A DNA stretch of 64,000 nucleotides from Novipirellula caenicola (GCF_039545035.1 NZ_BAABRO010000026.1:1-64000); one strand, 5' to 3'. Positions 45,962-54,995 are shown, counted from the stretch's first letter. The notes: generated from the sequence alone by a model not told the origin. Numbers and translations: made by a program.

Positions 45962-47143
45962 ATGAAAAATCTAAACGTAAAACAACTCAGTCACGTTCCA
46001 TGCGATGGGGATGTGCCGGTAAATCGACGTCGCATGCCAGCCCGCAAACGTCGTGGGGCTGCGGCCGTATTCGGTCTGATTTTGACAGTCAGCCTCGTGG
46101 CATTGATGGCCGTCACGATCGATCTGGGGCATATCCGCGTGGCCGAAGCCGAGATGCAGCGATCGGCTGATGCGTCAGCGATGGCCGCATGCTGGGAACT
46201 GTTCGATCAGCAAAATTCGGGAGCCTCCGAAAGTGTGATGCAGTCTAGTGCCCGACAAGCTGCCAACAGCATCGCCACCCGAAACTCGGTCGGGCAGCAA
46301 GCCCCAGAGTTCTCTTCGGGCGATGTCGAGCTTGGCACCTATTCGCCCGATCAATCGTGGAGCACATCGGATCCGTCGACTTACAACGCCGCGCGAGTGA
46401 CGCTGCGACTGCAAACGGGTGGCAATGGTGAATTGCCGCTATTTTTTGGCGACGTAACAGGCCGGCAAAGTCAATCGCTAAGCACCACGGCAACCGCCGC
46501 GATGTTCAATGCCATCTCGGGATTCAACGAGCCTGACACCCACGACGAGACAATCGACATTTTGCCGTTTGCACTCGATCTGCCGAGCTGGGTTGCCATG
46601 TGTTCAGGGTTAACCGACGACAGTTTTTCGTATAGCAGTGGTTCGGTGCATTCCGGTTCCGACGGGTTTTGTGAAACCAACCTTTATCCTCAAGGCACCG
46701 GAGCACCGGGCAACCGAGGAACGGTCGACATCGGTGGCAGCAACAACAGTACCAAAGATTTGTCACGCCAAATCCTGCACGGAATCTCTAAGCAAGATTT
46801 CATCGATTTGGGGAAACCACTCAAGTTCGACTCCAAAGGTGAATTGAAGCTCAACGGCGATACCGGGATCAGCGCTGGAGTCAAAGACGAGTTGGCATCG
46901 ATCATTGGCGAGGTTCGCATCATCCCGATTTACACCACCGTGACGGGCAACGGAAACAATGCGATGTACACGATCGTGAAATTCGAAGGTGTGCGAATCT
47001 TGGAGGTCAAGTTGACCGGGAAAATGTCGGAGAAGCGAGTGGTGGTCCAGCCAGCCAAGGCGGTCGCCCGACACGCGATCATCGATAACTCGGGCACTTC
47101 CCAAAGTTCATATCTAGTCACCCCCGTGATGCTGGTTCAGTAA
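45962..47143 (+). CDS. TadG-like pilus assembly protein
   Basis: A 393-residue protein. After a short basic start, RRGAAAVFGLILTVSLVALM begins a single membrane segment followed by VTIDLGHIRVAEAEMQRSAD and ASAMAACWEL, the diagnostic N-terminus of TadG and of the Flp pilus TadE/G group. The rest is a large exported domain. These proteins are minor pseudopilins or envelope anchors of the tight-adherence (Tad) system. ATG 45962 is preferred over 45905. No tadA ATPase or flp gene is in the window. Confidence 0.85.
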   Translation: MKNLNVKQLSHVPCDGDVPVNRRRMPARKRRGAAAVFGLILTVSLVALMAVTIDLGHIRVAEAEMQRSADASAMAACWELFDQQNSGASESVMQSSARQAANSIATRNSVGQQAPEFSSGDVELGTYSPDQSWSTSDPSTYNAARVTLRLQTGGNGELPLFFGDVTGRQSQSLSTTATAAMFNAISGFNEPDTHDETIDILPFALDLPSWVAMCSGLTDDSFSYSSGSVHSGSDGFCETNLYPQGTGAPGNRGTVDIGGSNNSTKDLSRQILHGISKQDFIDLGKPLKFDSKGELKLNGDTGISAGVKDELASIIGEVRIIPIYTTVTGNGNNAMYTIVKFEGVRILEVKLTGKMSEKRVVVQPAKAVARHAIIDNSGTSQSSYLVTPVMLVQ

Positions 47144-47167
47144 TATTTATCCAAGAAAGCTAGAATC

Positions 47168-47593
47168 ATGATTCACAGAATGAATCGGCCAAAGAAAAAG
47201 GCGACAAGGATGGCGGCATCCGCTGTCGAGTTCGCCTTGGTCGCACCGCTAATGATCGCCTTTACGTTTGGTTTGGTCGAGCTCGGGCGAATGATGTTGG
47301 TCAAGCAAACCGCAACGCATGCGAGTCGCGAAGGGGCGCGAATCGCGGTGCGTCCCGCCGCCACCACCAGCGAAGTCGTTGAGCGAGTTAACGACGAGCT
47401 CGCTTTGATGGGGATCCAGGATGCGACGGTCGAAACCGTCCCGTCATCGATCGAAACGGCCACGTCCGGCGGCATCGTGACCGTGCGTATCGCGATCGAT
47501 ATTTCGTCGATCACTTGGGTTCCTGGGTTCTTGAATCTCGATGCCACCCAAATCGTCGCCGAGTCATCGATGCGGCGAGAGAGTACAAACTAG
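47168..47593 (+). CDS. TadE-like pseudopilin
   Basis: A 141-residue protein with the TadE signature at its start: ASAVEFALVAPLMIAFTFGL then VELGRMMLVKQTATHASREG, including the Glu after the signal-cleavage-like site that is typical of pseudopilins. The rest is a short exported domain (TVRIAIDISSITWVPGF). It follows the TadG-like gene by 24 bases, so the pair is an operon. Expected to act in Flp-pilus assembly; other parts of that system are elsewhere. Confidence 0.9.
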   Translation: MIHRMNRPKKKATRMAASAVEFALVAPLMIAFTFGLVELGRMMLVKQTATHASREGARIAVRPAATTSEVVERVNDELALMGIQDATVETVPSSIETATSGGIVTVRIAIDISSITWVPGFLNLDATQIVAESSMRRESTN

Positions 47594-47612
47594 CGAATTT
47601 TTACCCGTCGAT

Positions 47613-47661
47613 GTGGCTACCGTCGCCAGACGGTGGACCACGTTCTGGCGAACGTGGCTAC
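47613..47661. repeat. Twin-hairpin element, P2-like
   Basis: Bounded by GTGGCTAC on both sides. Two small hairpins follow each other: CCGTC-GCCA-GACGG and CGTTC-TGGC-GAACG. The CCxTC-GCCA-GAxGG part recalls the core of the element at 42434-42577. It lies between convergent genes and is followed by CTTTTTC, so it may help end tadE transcription. Confidence 0.6.
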
Positions 47662-47711
47662 TTTTTCAATCAACGTCAGCTCTCAAATTTCGCCGATGCA
47701 ATCGTGTCGGC

Positions 47712-48497
47712 TCACAGCTTTCCCGCGGCCCACAGCGTGCCTTTGACGATTGTGTCCAGATAAACGGCGTCTTCGAACGTCTCGTTCGAGTGACCATAGG
47801 TGGTGCCGAAAACACGAGCCTTGCCGTATTGGTTGGTCCAGAAAACGGGATGTGATTGGTCTGTCTTTTCGCTTTTGCTGGTGGCCAACACCGTCATGTT
47901 TGGCCACTGTTTTTCAATCACGTACAGCTCATCCATTGCTGTTTTGTGGCCATCGGGATAGCCCTTCATGATGGCGTGGTTCTGAGCGGCCACGTTCACC
48001 GTGTAGTGGCTTTGGTGTTCATGTCGGCGGCTGGTCACACCCAAGAATTCTCGCCAATCATCGATCTTGGCGTCGCGGTAAGTGTGCATCGCACAGTGAA
48101 TCACCACGGCGTTGGCCCCTTTATGATGCGACCGAGTGATGCTGCGGATGTACTCGGGATTGGTGGTCGCGGCAAAGCATTCGTTGTGGATCACCACGTC
48201 AAAGCCCTCGGCCCACTTGGGGTTTTTGTAGAGATCGATTTCGGCGCTGGTTCCATTGCCGCCGTCATTCACCACGGTCCAGTTCACGGCGACGCCGCGT
48301 TCCTTGAACGCCATCTGCATCGCCTTGGTTTGGAAATCGTAATCATGGCAGCAGCCACCGGTGATCAGCAGCACCTTGATCGATGGTTTCGTGGCAGGCT
48401 GCTCAGCGCTGCTTCGAACAGGGACAGCCATCATTTGAAAGGCGAAGCAGGCGGTCAGCAAAAGGGACAGAGGTTTCAAGGCGGACAGAGGTTTCAA
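47712..48497 (-). CDS. Exported ThuA-domain protein
   Basis: About 261 residues: signal peptide (SLLLTACFAFQMMAVPVRSS) and one ThuA (trehalose-utilisation-like, glutamine-amidotransferase fold) domain with IKVLLITGGCCHDYDFQ, YDVV-type strand FDVVIHNECFA, VVIHCAMHTYRDAKIDDWRE and HPVFWTNQYGKARVFGTTYG. The catalytic role of this family is unclear; it is common and expanded in planctomycetes. The TTG at 48497 has GGAG eight bases before it and is preferred. An 18-base near-exact duplication (TTGAAACCTCTGTCCGCC) at the start repeats LKPLS, so a second TTG at 48479 is also possible. Confidence 0.85.
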   Translation of the reverse strand: MKPLSALKPLSLLLTACFAFQMMAVPVRSSAEQPATKPSIKVLLITGGCCHDYDFQTKAMQMAFKERGVAVNWTVVNDGGNGTSAEIDLYKNPKWAEGFDVVIHNECFAATTNPEYIRSITRSHHKGANAVVIHCAMHTYRDAKIDDWREFLGVTSRRHEHQSHYTVNVAAQNHAIMKGYPDGHKTAMDELYVIEKQWPNMTVLATSKSEKTDQSHPVFWTNQYGKARVFGTTYGHSNETFEDAVYLDTIVKGTLWAAGKL

Positions 48498-48633
48498 GGC
48501 AGCGGCTCCAGTTGAGTGGTGGGGGGGATCGTTGAGTGGTGAGGGTATCGACAAAAAAACAGGACGGATTGGGAAATCCGTCCTGGGCAGAGAGTTGAAA
48601 TGGAAGTGAATCCGCAAGGCGGTCGTCGGCTTG

Positions 48634-49926
48634 CTAGAAGCGGTCGTCGATTTCGACCGTTTCCATCACTTTCGTGTTCCGCTCGACCGCGATCACCGTG
48701 GTGCGCTGTCTCAGTCCATCGCGGCTTTCGCAAGTCACGGGCAACACTTGGCGTTTGTCGGGCAATTCCATGCGGACCGTAAACGATCCATCGCTTTGCA
48801 ATTTCACAGGGCGACCGGCGATACTCACCGATGCGTTGGACGTTGTCTTTCCGAACACGATCAGTTCAGCATCGACTTTGAACGGCAGCTTCGTTTGTCG
48901 CAGCAAACTGGGGTCCGCCACGGTTTGTCCTTGATCGCCCCGGCTAGGCATCGGGCGATGCAGACGTTCTTCGAATACGTCTTTGAGGTCGCCCGCGTCT
49001 TGATCGTAACCACCGCTGAGCGAGTAGATTCGTTCATAGTCTTCGGCAATGTCGTTCCAGTGTTCGTCGAGTCGTTCGCATTCGCCCGGACGTGGGGTCT
49101 CGACGACATTGCTGCGGCAGATCGTGTAGAACTCGCCAAAATCAGCGAGGTAACCGATGATGACTCGGAATCGCGATGGTGGCTCGTCAACATCGATGTA
49201 CCAATTGTTCACACCGCCGTGGATCGGGATGTCGCGGGCCACGCTTTCGGCTTGATTGCTCGACGCATCGCCCACCGCCAACAGTCGCAGGATCGGTTTG
49301 GCGGTGTGCCATCGCTCGGCCATCGCCGATTCGGCTCGCTGGACGCTTGATCGCGTGATTTCCCAATTGGCTTGCAGCCAATACGAATCACGTACCAGCA
49401 GCACGACGCGGTCTTGGTGAGGTTCGCCGTTTCTTGTTCGCGAAGCTCCGTTGGTCACCGCAGAGCCGCCGACAAGGGTGCCGGTGGAGATGTCGCGATG
49501 GCGATCGAGGGTTTCACGGCGGCGACGCATTTGGGCGCGGATGCGAGCGGTTTTGGCGGAAACCCGTTCCTTCTGCTCTTTTTGGTCCAGTGCTTCGGCA
49601 CAGCGTTGGGCGCTGACGGCAGCGGCACGAGCACGAGCGGCGGCAATTTGGGCCCCTTTGCTCATGGGGGCGGACGCTTTTGATTTGGATTTCGCAGAAC
49701 TGGTGCTCGACGCTCGAGAGGAGGTCGATGATTTCTTTGATGCGGCGGTTTTTGACGCCGTGGACTTCGCGCTGTCCGATTTTCGTCTCAGCTTGCGTTG
49801 TACCTTTGATATTTCAGTAACAAGGTCGTCCTTTCGCATGCTGTGCCAGCCCGATACACCATAGGTTTTGGCTAGCTCGGCCAATTCTCGTCGTGTTTGC
49901 GCTTTAAGGTCTGCCGTTTTAATCAC
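48634..49926 (-). CDS. Rho_N / DUF4912 protein
   Basis: A 430-residue protein in three parts. Residues 1-45 are a Rho-termination-factor N-terminal-like domain (LKAQTRRELAELAKTYGVSG). Residues about 45-150 are a Ser/Ala/Lys/Arg-rich disordered linker with coiled-coil character. Residues about 170-290 are a DUF4912 domain (DRVVLLVRDSYWLQANWEIT, IHGGVNNWYIDVDEPPSRFR, YLADFGEFYTICRSNVVETP). The rest is a beta-rich tail (ITCESRDGLRQRTTVIA type). DUF4912 is of unknown function; the N-terminal domain suggests nucleic-acid binding. Confidence 0.87.
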   Translation of the reverse strand: MIKTADLKAQTRRELAELAKTYGVSGWHSMRKDDLVTEISKVQRKLRRKSDSAKSTASKTAASKKSSTSSRASSTSSAKSKSKASAPMSKGAQIAAARARAAAVSAQRCAEALDQKEQKERVSAKTARIRAQMRRRRETLDRHRDISTGTLVGGSAVTNGASRTRNGEPHQDRVVLLVRDSYWLQANWEITRSSVQRAESAMAERWHTAKPILRLLAVGDASSNQAESVARDIPIHGGVNNWYIDVDEPPSRFRVIIGYLADFGEFYTICRSNVVETPRPGECERLDEHWNDIAEDYERIYSLSGGYDQDAGDLKDVFEERLHRPMPSRGDQGQTVADPSLLRQTKLPFKVDAELIVFGKTTSNASVSIAGRPVKLQSDGSFTVRMELPDKRQVLPVTCESRDGLRQRTTVIAVERNTKVMETVEIDDRF

Positions 49927-50881
49927 CCTGCATCTCCAAGCTGTGAACCCTGTCGCAAATCAATGGACAGAGCTAATTCATAATTGATTTTGACCACGAC
50001 TAGCTTTGCTCCACCCTTTTGCGGGTGGCTGCCGTCGACACCGTAAGTCTGTCGTTTCCTTTGCCGCTTCCTGCGCCGCTTCCACTTTTCTTGTCTCGGG
50101 CAACCGAACCGCTTGTCTCATTGCCGTCGACATTTAAACACTCGCTTCGAAAACCGCGACCCTGACAACAGTTAGGTCTGTCTCAAAATGCGATTCACGT
50201 CACGCGTGTGGATGTTTTACCACTGCAGGGCGTCTCTGTGGCTTCTGGAAACCGATTTTTATTCGGGTTTCGAATACCATTTGACGCAGGCCTATCCGGC
50301 CACAATGGGACAATCATCCCCTGAAACATTATGGCAAGGGGATGGCCCAAGTTCTAGATGCAGAGTGACAAAAGAATCCGAATCGTGGCCGGAAATTGCG
50401 TTTTCCTAAGGATTATTGGGACAATTGTTGAAGCAGTCGTATTTGCGACGCCTTTCCCATGTTGCCTGGGTTTCCTATTGTTCGCTCGGTTTTTGCCGTC
50501 CCATCGGCCGCTATGATGCGATTCTGATGACGGGGGGTGCGGGATTGCGCCCTGCCCTGGCTTGCGGGGGCCTGTTTCGAGAGCGTGTCGTGGCGATGTC
50601 GGGCTACGTTTGTCGCAATATGAGACGAATTGCCAGCAAGCGATCCTCGTTGCCGTCATCTTGCCTCTTGCGCTTCTCGATGGCCGCGAGTTCCGTACGT
50701 GCGAGTCATGCTTGGTCAACATTTTTAGGTGCGGCGATCCGTCGCTGCCTCTGGTGGTTCGCGATTCGTTAGTCACACTGTGCACGTCGAGTTAACGCAA
50801 AGTCGCGAACAGGCGATTTTAGCAACACCGACGAAGACGTCGTCACGCGAAGCGGTTCAGGCCAATTGGAGAATCCTCCCG
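49927..50881. other. Long leader before the ATP synthase operon
   Basis: 955 bases with no recognised gene. Several frames are open here but none resembles a protein. A hairpin CCACCC-TTTTGC-GGGTGG lies at 50011-50028 and a GCCGTCGACA box occurs twice (50031 and 50123). The operon promoter is presumably here, but no boxes could be assigned with confidence. Confidence 0.5.
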
Positions 50882-51193
50882 ATGGTGAATCCAGAGAAAA
50901 GCCCTTCCGATCCCGATGACGAGTCAACCCACAAGGATGGGATGGCCGACAAGGTAGAGGTCGCATCCGGACCCGTTGCGAAAAATGACGCAAAAGGGGG
51001 CGCGGTGTGGTTTCGGTTTGCCGGTCTCGGGATGGAGCTCGCTGGAATAACACTTTTGTTCGCCGGTGTGGGTTATTGGATCGATGCCTGGCGAAACCAC
51101 GACCAAATGTATGCGACCGCGCTGAGCACGATGGTTGGGTTCGGGTTAGCGATGACGCGATTTATCGTCAAAGCATCCTCGTTCCGATCGTAA
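50882..51193 (+). CDS. AtpZ-like ATP synthase accessory protein
   Basis: A 103-residue protein with a charged N-terminal part and two membrane segments (FAGLGMELAGITLLFAGVGY and YATALSTMVGFGLAMTRFIV). The size, two-helix topology, position at the head of an atp operon and the GxxxxxxGxGYWID pattern fit AtpZ, which works with AtpI in assembly or Mg2+ uptake. The ATG at 50882 is set by the charged segment MVNPEKSPSDPDDE; an upstream frame to 50729 lacks support. Confidence 0.78.
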   Translation: MVNPEKSPSDPDDESTHKDGMADKVEVASGPVAKNDAKGGAVWFRFAGLGMELAGITLLFAGVGYWIDAWRNHDQMYATALSTMVGFGLAMTRFIVKASSFRS

Positions 51194-51315
51194 GCTGATG
51201 AGTTAAATCACCCGGGTTTTCGTAATCCGGTCAGTTCGTGCCACCCCGCCAATACTGATGACCGTATATTGGAAGCGAAGTTGGCTTCGCTTTTGAGTAA
51301 ACTTTTAAAAAACAC

Positions 51316-52017
51316 GTGACGATCCTTACTTCAACTCGACGATCGCCAAGTTCTGCCTGCGTTTCCGATCTGTATCGGCAGACGTTGGGTTGGGTGGTTG
51401 CAGCATGGTTGGTGGCGGCCGTGATTGCGATGGCGGTGACGCTGGTTCGTGATGCGGATCGTGCAGGCGATGTGTTTTTTGTCGCTGTCGCAAGCGGCAT
51501 GATTGCATTAGCGTCGATGTTGCCCGGGCTTTGTTTGCGTTGGGCCAAAGAAGTGAAGTCGCGAATTGCTTCCCGAAGCACTGCGAATCACGCGGATTCA
51601 GGTTCATCATCGGATCCGTTTGGTGATTTTGTGTTGGCTTCGGGGATGGGAATGATCTTTCGGTTATTTGGGACGGTTGCACTGTTTTTGTTCTGCCGGT
51701 ATCAATTGGCCGAATCCAGTCAGTGGGTGGCTGGTTTTACGATTGGTTGGTACGCCTATTTGACCTTGGTCGAAGTCGGAGTGCTCGCATTCAAGCAGAA
51801 TCGAGTTTCTTCGCAGCAGCGAAATGAGAAAGCTACCACCAGCACGGATGCGAGTTTGTCAGCCAGTGTTTTGCCCGTGAAGGCAGGTTTGCCGTTGAAG
51901 GCAGAGGGGTATTCATCGCATTCAATCGACTCGTCTGAATTACCCTGCTCTTCATTGGTGCGTTTGCACCCTTCCGATGCTTTGCACTCGCGGCCTTTGG
52001 GCGTGTGGGAAGCCTAA
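51316..52017 (+). CDS. AtpI-like membrane protein
   Basis: A 233-residue protein with four membrane segments (LGWVVAAWLVAAVIAMAVTL; FFVAVASGMIALASMLPGL; FVLASGMGMIFRLFGTVALF; WVAGFTIGWYAYLTLVEVGV) and a hydrophilic Ser-rich C-terminus. Starts with GTG. Position between the AtpZ-like gene and atpB, and the four-segment topology, fit AtpI, though the tail is longer than usual and sequence similarity is weak to the eye. AtpI assists assembly of the c ring. Function inferred from position. Confidence 0.68.
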   Translation: MTILTSTRRSPSSACVSDLYRQTLGWVVAAWLVAAVIAMAVTLVRDADRAGDVFFVAVASGMIALASMLPGLCLRWAKEVKSRIASRSTANHADSGSSSDPFGDFVLASGMGMIFRLFGTVALFLFCRYQLAESSQWVAGFTIGWYAYLTLVEVGVLAFKQNRVSSQQRNEKATTSTDASLSASVLPVKAGLPLKAEGYSSHSIDSSELPCSSLVRLHPSDALHSRPLGVWEA

Positions 52018-52073
52018 CGATTGCGGATCGTGTTCACTAAATTCAAATCTGTAGCTCAATAACGATTTACCTG

Positions 52074-53087
52074 ATGCCATTGCTTGTTGCTTCTACCGAC
52101 CACAGCCCGATAACGCATGTGCTGCCGCATCCGTTGCACGAGAATCCGATCGTGAGCGTGCCGGTGGGCGAAGGCGATATTCCGGCGCTGAATATTTTTG
52201 ATGGGCGTTACGACTTTTTCATCACCAACCACTTGATGATGAGTGTGGTGGGGGCCGTGACGGTGGTGTTGGTTTTTGCCTATGTCGCAAGCCGAGTGCG
52301 TGCGAAGGGGCAGGGACTCGAAGCCTTCAAGACGCGTGGTCGCGTGGCTCAGTTGTTCGAGACGATGTGTTCGTTCATTCGTGACGAAGTCGCTCGGCCG
52401 AACCTAGGTCATTTGACCGACAAATACATCTACTACATCTGGACGATCTTCTTTTTCATCCTGTTCTGCAATGTGATTGGGTTGGTTCCGATTGGCTACA
52501 TCATGCAATCGTTTACCGGCAACACTGCGTTTTCACATTGGGGCGGAACGGCGACTGGAAACTTGTCCTTGAATGCGGTTTTGGCGTTGGGCAGTTTCAT
52601 TGCGATTTTGTTCATCGGGATCCGTGAAACCGGCGCGAAAACGTTCTTTCTACACTTCAATCCGATTGGTTGGGACGACCCCAAGATGCTGTTGATCGGC
52701 ATCCCGCTCTACGCACTCGAGTGGATTGGATTGATTATTAAGTGTGTGGTACTTGCGATGCGGCTTTTTGGAACGATGATGGCAGGCCACTTGGTGATCG
52801 CCGCGTTCGTGGGCCTCGTCTTTACCGCTGCTGAGTTTTCACATGCACTTGGCTACGGTGTTGAGTTGTCGGTGATCGGCGGCGGCATCGTGCTGACCTT
52901 GCTTGAGTTGTTCATCTGTTTTCTGCAAGCGTTTATCTTCACCTTCTTGACGGTCTTGTTCATCGCGATGACAGCAGTTCATCATGACGACCATCACGAA
53001 GAAGAGCATCCGTTTAGCGACGAAAGCCAGATGGACATCGACAAGTTGATCGATCCAAAACGACTGGGGCCATTGGTTCACGAATAG
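52074..53087 (+). CDS. atpB: ATP synthase subunit a
   Basis: A 337-residue membrane subunit that with the c ring carries protons. The essential Arg is R230 in VVLAMRLFGTMMAGH. The core helices are normal for the family. The N-terminus has about 50 extra residues before the first helix, and the C-terminus carries a His/Asp/Glu-rich tail (HHDDHHEEEH at 303-312) that most family members lack. It is the first core gene of the operon, followed by atpE after about 125 bases. Confidence 0.95.
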   Translation: MPLLVASTDHSPITHVLPHPLHENPIVSVPVGEGDIPALNIFDGRYDFFITNHLMMSVVGAVTVVLVFAYVASRVRAKGQGLEAFKTRGRVAQLFETMCSFIRDEVARPNLGHLTDKYIYYIWTIFFFILFCNVIGLVPIGYIMQSFTGNTAFSHWGGTATGNLSLNAVLALGSFIAILFIGIRETGAKTFFLHFNPIGWDDPKMLLIGIPLYALEWIGLIIKCVVLAMRLFGTMMAGHLVIAAFVGLVFTAAEFSHALGYGVELSVIGGGIVLTLLELFICFLQAFIFTFLTVLFIAMTAVHHDDHHEEEHPFSDESQMDIDKLIDPKRLGPLVHE

Positions 53088-53212
53088 TGAGCCGTCGATC
53101 CCGCTTTTGATTCACTAAAAATTGTTTGACCCTTTAACCAAAAACTGTCGGCGTCCAAGTTCACGGTCGCAGGCATTTCCCGTTCGAGAATTAGCTCAGG
53201 AGTTTATGAAAG

Positions 53213-53461
53213 ATGTTTGATTTCGCGCTTGTTTTGGCCCAGGAAGCTCTTAACGTCGGCAAGATGGGTGTCGGTATCGGAATGGGCCTTGTCATTCTCG
53301 GCGCTGGCCTCGGCATTGGCCGCATCGGTAGTGCAGCGGTTGACGCAATCGCTCGCCAACCCGAAGCGAGCGGAACGATCAGCACCCAGATGCTGATCTC
53401 GGCGGCACTGATCGAAGGTGCAACCGTGATTGCTTTGATTCTGATGTTGATCCTTGGCTAA
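53213..53461 (+). CDS. atpE: ATP synthase subunit c
   Basis: An 82-residue hairpin of two membrane helices. The first has the glycine ladder (GVGIGMGLVILGAGLGIG), the loop has ARQPEA, and the second carries the ion-binding Glu at residue 68 (ALIEGATVIALI). The residue after the Glu is Gly, not Thr, and the first-helix Gln of sodium-type rings is absent, so proton coupling is expected. Length is normal. It lies between atpB and atpF. Confidence 0.96.
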   Translation: MFDFALVLAQEALNVGKMGVGIGMGLVILGAGLGIGRIGSAAVDAIARQPEASGTISTQMLISAALIEGATVIALILMLILG

Positions 53462-53487
53462 ATCCGCCTTTGGCAAAAGTTGAAACG

Positions 53488-54237
53488 ATGGTTTTAAAAT
53501 TGACTCGTTTATCGGTGCTAGGGTTCGTCGCAGCGGCCACGCTTGGTGTGTCGCCTGCGGTTAGCTATGCCGACGAAAAAGCGAAACCCGAAGTCGCGAC
53601 CGAAGCATCCGAAACGGATCACGCGGTGCTCTTGGTCGCTGCGGACGCGGACGTTCTCGACGAGGAAGTGGTTGTGGGTGATCACGATCATCCCGCAGCA
53701 GCAGGCGACCATGACGAAGATGGGCACGACGACGCGCACACGCCGCCGTTGTTGTCATTCGACATTGGTTCGGCGGTCTGTAACATCGCGATCTTTCTTG
53801 GGGTGCTTGCCATTTTGTCCAAGTTCGTTTGGCCTCCCATTTTGAATGGGTTGAAGGCTCGCGAAGACAAAATCAATGGTGACCTCGAAAATGCCGAGCG
53901 TATCAACGCCGAGGCGCGGTCGTTGTTGAGTGACTACCAAACCAAACTCGACGAAGCGGCAAGCCAAGTGCAAGGCATGTTGGCCGAAGCGCGTCGCGAT
54001 GCCGAAGCCAACGGTCAGCGAATTGTTGCTGATGCGAAGGCGGAAGCCGAGCGGACGCGTGATCGTGCGATCGCTGATATCGAGACCGCAAAGAAGGTGG
54101 CCTTGGCCGATTTGGCTGGTCAAACCTCGGACATGGCGATGCAGGTTGCCAAGTCGGTGGTGGGCCGCGAGCTTCGTCCCGAGGACCATGCTGATTTGAT
54201 TCGTCAATCGCTTGATCGACTTCCAAGTAATAACTAA
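53488..54237 (+). CDS. atpF: ATP synthase subunit b with signal peptide and His/Asp-rich N-terminal extension
   Basis: A 249-residue protein, about 90 longer than ordinary subunit b. A signal peptide (LGFVAAATLGVSPAVSYA, cut near residue 28) is followed by an acidic region with His/Asp clusters (GDHDHPAAAGDHDEDGHDD, 64-82), then the true membrane helix (about 96-115, GSAVCNIAIFLGVLAILSKF), and a long coiled-coil stalk (LKAREDKINGDLENAERI ... LRPEDHADLIRQSLD). The membrane helix and stalk are normal. The ATG at 53488 gives the signal; a TTG at 53470 adds six residues. Confidence 0.93.
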   Translation: MVLKLTRLSVLGFVAAATLGVSPAVSYADEKAKPEVATEASETDHAVLLVAADADVLDEEVVVGDHDHPAAAGDHDEDGHDDAHTPPLLSFDIGSAVCNIAIFLGVLAILSKFVWPPILNGLKAREDKINGDLENAERINAEARSLLSDYQTKLDEAASQVQGMLAEARRDAEANGQRIVADAKAEAERTRDRAIADIETAKKVALADLAGQTSDMAMQVAKSVVGRELRPEDHADLIRQSLDRLPSNN

Positions 54238-54365
54238 GGATGGGCTCGCGGTAGGTGCTTCGGCTCTTACCGCGTGCTTGTGGAACCAGAACCACGGACG
54301 TGGATCGGTTTATTTAACAGATTTTTCCGCCCTTTCAACGCGTTTCCATCACGCCCTGACAACCC

Positions 54366-54995
54366 ATGACCGAAGCTCCCAAACACGACACGGTTCTCGA
54401 TACCGGCGCCGAGCAATTGGGCACTACTTACGCGCGAGCCCTGATCGCTGCGGCGCAAAAAGAAGGTGTCGCGGACCAGGTCGTCCAGCAGTTGGGCCGG
54501 ATGGTCGACGAATACCTTTCGCAAAGCCCTCAGTTAGCCGCTTCGTTCGCTTCACCGCGAATCGATGCCGATGAAAAGTGCCGGGTGCTTGATCGGATTT
54601 TTGGTGATGAATTTCACCCGATCTTGATCAAGTTTTTGAAGGTGATGGCGAGTCGTGACCGTTTGGGTTACGTCGCCGCGGTTCGTCGTGCCTCGGAAAC
54701 CCAGTTGGACGAAATGCTCGGTCGCTTGGTTGCCACCGTGCGTACCGCGGTCCCGCTTGAAGATGCCATGCGAAGCCAGATTGCCGAGCGGCTTTCTGCA
54801 CTGCTTCATCGCGAAGTTCGCTTGAAAGAAACGGTTGACCCCGACTTGATCGGCGGGATGGTCATCCGCATCGGCGATACGGTTTACGACAGCAGTGTCG
54901 TCAACCGAATCGACAAGATGCAAAAGAAGGCCAAGGCTGGATTCTCGAGTCAATTGTTGAAGCGATTCGATGAATTCGTGCAGGACAAGACTTGA
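54366..54995 (+). CDS. atpH: ATP synthase subunit delta
   Basis: A 209-residue subunit that links the stator stalk to the top of F1. Marks are EQLGTTYARALIAAAQKEGV near the start, LAASFASPRIDADEKCRVLD, and the end stretch VRLKETVDPDLIGGMVIRIG followed by DTVYDSSVVNRIDKM, which is typical. About 30 residues longer than many. It follows atpF by about 130 bases and precedes atpA. Confidence 0.95.
   Translation: MTEAPKHDTVLDTGAEQLGTTYARALIAAAQKEGVADQVVQQLGRMVDEYLSQSPQLAASFASPRIDADEKCRVLDRIFGDEFHPILIKFLKVMASRDRLGYVAAVRRASETQLDEMLGRLVATVRTAVPLEDAMRSQIAERLSALLHREVRLKETVDPDLIGGMVIRIGDTVYDSSVVNRIDKMQKKAKAGFSSQLLKRFDEFVQDKT

Noticed and set aside
50188-50795. Small open frames in the leader of the atp operon
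   Set aside because: Their compositions are unlike proteins, they have no ribosome binding site and they overlap in several frames.
53213-53461. Sodium-coupled c ring
   Set aside because: The Glu is followed by Gly instead of Thr and the first-helix Gln is missing, so the known sodium ligand set is not present.
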